Source of the DNA: Colias croceus
Lineage: Eukaryota; Arthropoda; Insecta; Lepidoptera; Pieridae
Reading direction: 5' to 3'
Assembly: GCF_905220415.1 (NCBI RefSeq)
Contig: NC_059565.1
Location: 2,938,501 to 3,002,500 of the forward strand
Length of the DNA: 64,000 nt
Shown here: positions 29,301-35,300 of the stretch, one piece after another
Position numbering within the stretch: the stretch's first letter is position 1
How the letters are laid out: every line of letters starts with the position of its first letter
The notes under the pieces: generated by a model
The model's database searches: none
Told to the model about the DNA's origin: nothing
Seen by the model: only the letters and a program-made list of their open reading frames with translations
Made by a program: the position numbers and the translations under genes

Positions 29301-32300
29301 CTAAAAGCGGCGATAAATCCCTTAGCGGTTAAATCTGTTACAGCCTCAATGTGTATAGCCCTTGTGACCATACAGACGAAAAGACAAATGTAGCCTTTAT
29401 AAGACTTTGCCCCTTGACCTGGAGAAAACTTAATATTGACTGGGCCTGCATAATCAACACCGGTTGCCGTAAATGGCTTGCAAGGCTTCAGTCTAGTATC
29501 TGGAAGCTGTCCCATTAACTGCACTCTCGATGCTTTCGAATATCGTAAGCACGTGAGGCACTTCCTATAATGTTGTTTTACTAGATCCCTACAGCGTACT
29601 ATCCAATATTTTGTCCGAATGTAATTTATCATGATTTGCGGTCCACCGTGCAAAGTTTTTTTCGTGAGCATCCGATATTAACAACTGGGTAAGATGAGAC
29701 TTAGCTGGCATAATTATCGGGTGCTTCGTGTTATGGTTTGCGTGAGCCTTATCAATCCGACCACCGACTCTTAATATTCCATTTCGATCTAAAATGGGAC
29801 AAAGAGTACGAAGGGGACTTCTCTTCGGTATATCCTTTTTATTCTCTAAAACCTTGATCTCTTCTTCAAACGTAATCCCTTGAACCTGTTTAATACATTT
29901 TTCTAATGTTTCATTCATTTCATTTACTGTTACAAACTTCGGCAAAATTTTCCTTTCTTCCTTCTTCAGTAATATTCTTCGACAATAAGAAATAACCTTT
30001 AGCATTTTAGTCAAATTAGAAAATTTTAACCATTCAAAATCTTCACATTTATCTTGTTTTACTATTAATGATACTTGTCTTCTTTCTTCATCTGTATCTA
30101 CTATCTCTGGATTTTTCATTTCAATATTTCTGTTCTTCAACCATTCCGGTCCGTACCACCATAGTGAATGTGAAAGTAATTCTGTTGGAGTCAAACCTCT
30201 AGATGCACAATCAGAAGGATTGGCTTCGGTTGAAACATGACCCCATTGATCATAATCCATAATAGTTAAAATCTCTGATACCCGATTGCTTACGAATGTT
30301 GTCCATTTGCTTGCACCGCCCTTCAGCCATGCTAAAACGATTGTAGAATCAGTCCATCCGTAAATGTTATCTTTGCATACCTTCATCACTTGAGATACTT
30401 CGTTCACAAGTTTCGCAGCAAGCTCAGCCCCACATAACTCTAAACGAGGTATAGAAACTTCCTTCTCTATAGGTGCTACCTTTGTTTTAGCTGATACTAA
30501 CCTGACATGTATAGATTCATCGTGATTGATGACTCTCATAAAAACTGCAGCAGCATAAGCAGATCTTGATGCGTCTGAGAAGACATGTAGTTCAACATGA
30601 CTTTGACTAGTGCAACAAATCCACCTTGGTATTTCTACTCGTTGAATTTCCTTGCATTGCTGTCGTATGTTAAGCCACATTTCGTTCAAATCTTCAGGTA
30701 ATGCATCATCCCAATCTAAATGCGCCTTCCATATTTTTTGAATAAATAATTTAGCAACAATGATTACTGGTGCAATCCAACCCATTGGATCAAACATTTG
30801 AGCAATATTAGATAAAACTTGTCTTTTCGTGATAGGAAATTTTATCTCCGGTAAATTGATTGAATAAACAAATCTATCTGAACTACGATTCCATGAAATT
30901 CCTAAAACTTTTACCATATTATCAACCTTAATTAGCATAGATTCTTCTTTTTCTTTATTATCTTCTCCAATATACTTTAATAATTCCTTACAATTAGAGC
31001 TCCATTTTTGAAGTGTAAATCCTCCAGATTTCATTAATTTATTCATTTCATTGTAAATAATTTTAGCTTCTTGTAATGTATCACAACCTGTCATTAGATC
31101 ATCAATATAATAATCATTTTTAGTAATTTCTGATGCTACTGGAAATTTAAGTTTCTTATCTTCTGCCAAACGTTGTAAAGTTTTAACAGCAAGATATGGT
31201 GCACACGCGGTTCCAAATGTTAGAGTGAGCAATTTAAAATGTTTAATTGGTTGATCCGGTAAAGTTCTCCATAAAATTCTCTGAAAATTTGTCTGTCTTG
31301 GATTAATAAGTACTTGACGGTACATTTTGACAAGATCAGCCACTATACAAATGGGATGGGTTCTCCACCTCATTAATATATGTCTGAGATCTTGTTGGAT
31401 TTTTGGTCCAATCATAAGATCATCATTTAATGACACATTATATTTTGTTCCCTTACTAGAAGCATTAAAAACTACACGAACCTTTGTCGTATCTTTATCC
31501 TCCCGTACAACAGCATGATGCGGAAGATAGACAGCCGTTGGATTATCTAAATCGTCTTCTTCGACTAAAGACATATGATTAAGAACTAAGTACTCTTCTA
31601 CTACTCGTCTATATTCCTCATATAATTTAGGATTATTCTTAAGCCTTCTTTCTAAAGCGACTAATCTATTCTTAGCTATATCTATAGATTCTCCATACTG
31701 GCACTCAGGATCCTTATTTTTAAATGGCAATGTAACAACATACCTTCCATCTCGATTTCGTACAGTTGATTTTTCATACAGCTCTTCACACAATTGTTCC
31801 TCTCTTGTAAATTTCTTAACAATCATATCTGGCTCAGCTTCTAGTTCCCAAAAACGCTTCAAAAAATCATCGTCAGTTCTAACCTGTAAATGAAAACTTT
31901 TAGCCTTGTATTTATCTGAAAGTGAATCAGATACCTTACCCGATAAAACCCAACCAAAGGCCGTATTCTGCGCTATTAAATTTCCCTTGGGTTGTTTCAT
32001 CATACCTGTTAATAAAATCTCAGCATAAACTTCTGCCCCTAATAAAACATCAATCTTACCTGGTGTTGCATAACCTGGGTCCGCTAATTCTACATTCTCG
32101 AGTTCGAGACAATTCGGAGCATCTAATTTCACACATGGAAGCATAGACGTAAGTGAAGTTAATACATAAGCCTTAACATTAATAGAAAATTCTGAGTTAT
32201 GACGCGATTTTAAACATAATGTTACTACATGTTTAATATGCATTTGACCATCTCCCAGACCTGATACCAAACCATTAACATATGTACGTTTAAGACCGAG

Positions 32301-35300
32301 TAACTGAACAGTTGCTTCAGTTACAAATGACGCTTGCGAGCCTTGATCTAACAATGCTCGTACCATAAATAAGTTACCATTATTTGACTGAGCCTTAAGT
32401 AGTGTCGTAGGTAGCAGAACATGATAGCTTTTATGCTCTCTTTTGGCAAAATTTGCCACAATCTCTGATTCTACTAGCGTAGACGAAGTTTTATTCTCAA
32501 TCCCATCATTTTCTTCTTGTGTCCTTTGAGTGTTTTCAATGAATCCTCTCTTCTCTAAATGCAACATAGTATTATGTCTACGTCCGCATTTCTTGCAACA
32601 AATTGATTGTCGACATTTACTTACAATATGTGTAGGTTGCAAACAATTAAAGCATAACCCCTTATTCTGTACGTGATTCCTTCGTTCTTCTACTGATTGC
32701 TTCTTAAACTGTGTGCATGCATTTATATAATGATTTTCACCACAAACTGAACATATATTATCGGTCTTCTTATTCTGTAGGATAGCTCCGTGAAAAGTAC
32801 TTTTAACCAATTGCTTCTTTTGTGACGTCTCATGTCTTATAGGTTGTTTTCCCGAATCTATCATCTCCAAACTACGAAATCTCGCTTCCAAAAAATCCAC
32901 CAACTGAGACCAAGTTGGCAATTCATCGGCACATGACGTGCTTATCTGATTCTCCCATAGTTTATGCGATATGCAAGTTGCTGTTGGTATTCCCATATTA
33001 TTTAGCGCTTGTAATACTGATGTAGTTGTATCCAGAAGTTGCTTAATCGCTTGTGCAGATTCACTATTAATTTGTTTTTGTCCAAATAACTTTTTTAGAA
33101 CAGCATTTAAATTATATCTTTTATTATTGTATCGTTTTGTTAATTGGTTCCAAGCCTCTTGGTAGTTTTTATCAACAGTAGGAAAATTTCGTAACAAATT
33201 CTCTGGTTCTCCCGAGATACTACTCTTTAAATAATGCATTTTTTGCACGGGTGATAATTTTTCATTATTGTGTATAAGCGACAAAAACATATCGTAGAAT
33301 GTTTGCCACTCCTCATATTTTCCTGAAAATGTTGGTAAATGAATTCTCGGTAGCTTTACGTCGTCACTAGTCATCGTATTCGATGTTGGTATCGGGTTAT
33401 TGAACACTTCTTCAAGCTTCTCTTTTAGTTCCGTCACATGGTCTATGTATATCTCCTCAAACTTATTATAGTCGTCTTCTATAAAATATGGTAAAGATTC
33501 TAGTTGTTCCGATGTTACTATTTGTATTAGCTCTGTATGGTTTCGTTTGAATTCTAAATAAAAATCTTCCAAATTTTTTATTCTAGTTTCCAAATACTGC
33601 TTAGTGATTCTACCTTTCGGACTCTTCTTAAAGTTTATTTGTGCCTTTTCTAATCTTGACAACAAATCCGCTTGATTTTTAATTACTTTTGAAGCCATTT
33701 TTAATTAAATATTAAATTTTTCTTCTAAAATTTTCAAAGTTTCAATAATCTTCCAAGTCTATAGAATAATCCAGAAATTTCTTCAAAGTCCATATAAAAA
33801 ATTCTCAGATTTTTCCAAGTCCTTACAATAAAATCTCAAATATTTTCTAAGTCCATATAATAAACTATCAGATTTTTCCAAGTCCTTAGAATAAAATCTC
33901 CAATATTTTCTAAGTCCATATAATAAACTATCAGATTTTTCCAAGTCCTTAGAATAAAATCTCCAATATTTTCTAAGTCCATATAATAAATTATGAAATT
34001 TTTACTAGTCCTTAGAATAAAATATCTTCAAATATTTTCTAAGTCCATATAATAAAATATGAAATTTTTACAAGTTCTACTTATCGGAAATTTTTCTAAG
34101 TCTTTCAAAGTCCAAAGTCCATCTTAGGTTTCGGCACCATGTATAATTTGACGTTTTCGCGGGATTCACTTAAACACTCAACACTTTAAATTACTTTATT
34201 TTTACTTTAACACAATATTACACAATATTACACAATATTACACAATATTACACAATATTACACAAGTTACACAAGTTACACAAGTTACACAAGATACACA
34301 AGGCAGATAATTGACATGAAAGGAGAATGGCGAAACTGGGCCTAACTGTTACAGAAATCATAAAATATTTAAAATTCATTATATTATTTTTAGTAATTCT
34401 TGGTAAAATATTTACTCCTGATTCTATGGGAAAACAAATCTTTGAAAAAAAAGATAATGTGTTCACTACCGGCATTGTTATTTAGATTTCTATGACTACC
34501 GGTCTTATCAAGCAGAGATTGTCAGTGTTGTCAGGAGTAAAAAAGTCTGTGAAAAAAGTCGAATATATCGATTAATACGAATGAATGTCTATATTTTATT
34601 TTTAATTTTATTGAATTCAAATGCTTTATAAATCAGAAGCAAAACTTAACTTATTTTTAACACATATCTTAATTTATTTAGATCATTCTATAAAATATAA
34701 ACATGTTTTACTTAATCAATAATAATTATAACATTTTTATTTAGGTAGCTGGCCATTAATAAAATGTCAAATTATTAATCATAATTGTGTCAGGTATGAG
34801 TGATTTGTTTATGTTTGTTGTTTGACATTTGAGTGAAGTTTTAGGCCCTTCTCCCATTACGATACGCATAGGCGATTCAAGTATCCTGCAAGTCTCGGAG
34901 ACTAGTCGCCGCGGAGTATCTCACATACATTTTTATGTAGGCTCGCACACTACGCTACTGGTATCCTACACGTCCGCGACTAGTATAGCACTACTCACCG
35001 TGTCGGTCGCTTTTGCATCGCGGCTCGACTCTCGCGCGTATCTTTTCGTTAGAAAGATAAAAATATCTAATCATCATGTTGTAGTTCTCGTTCGGCTACA
35101 AAAACTCTACAATTTATGTTTCTTTCAATATATGGATGAATCCAGTACTTCTTACTCTTACGTTGGCGTCTTCTATTTCTATAAAAAAGAAAAACTGCAA
35201 GAGATTCTTCGTCACTGGAATTGCTGATTGCTCGACATAACGACGTAACTGTTGTTGCAATAAATAAATGAATTATTATTATTATAACGTCGGTCCACAA

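Noticed and set aside
29655..29665. Programmed ribosomal frameshift between RNase H and integrase of the Bel/Pao element
   Set aside because: Bel/Pao elements normally carry one continuous Pol frame, and a second unrelated shift lies near 28912. A plain single-base gain in a seven-A run is simpler.
34829..35227. Plus-strand open frame of 132 codons
   Set aside because: It is antisense to the Harbinger-type transposase remnant and starts across the nested element's border; no domain is recognisable.
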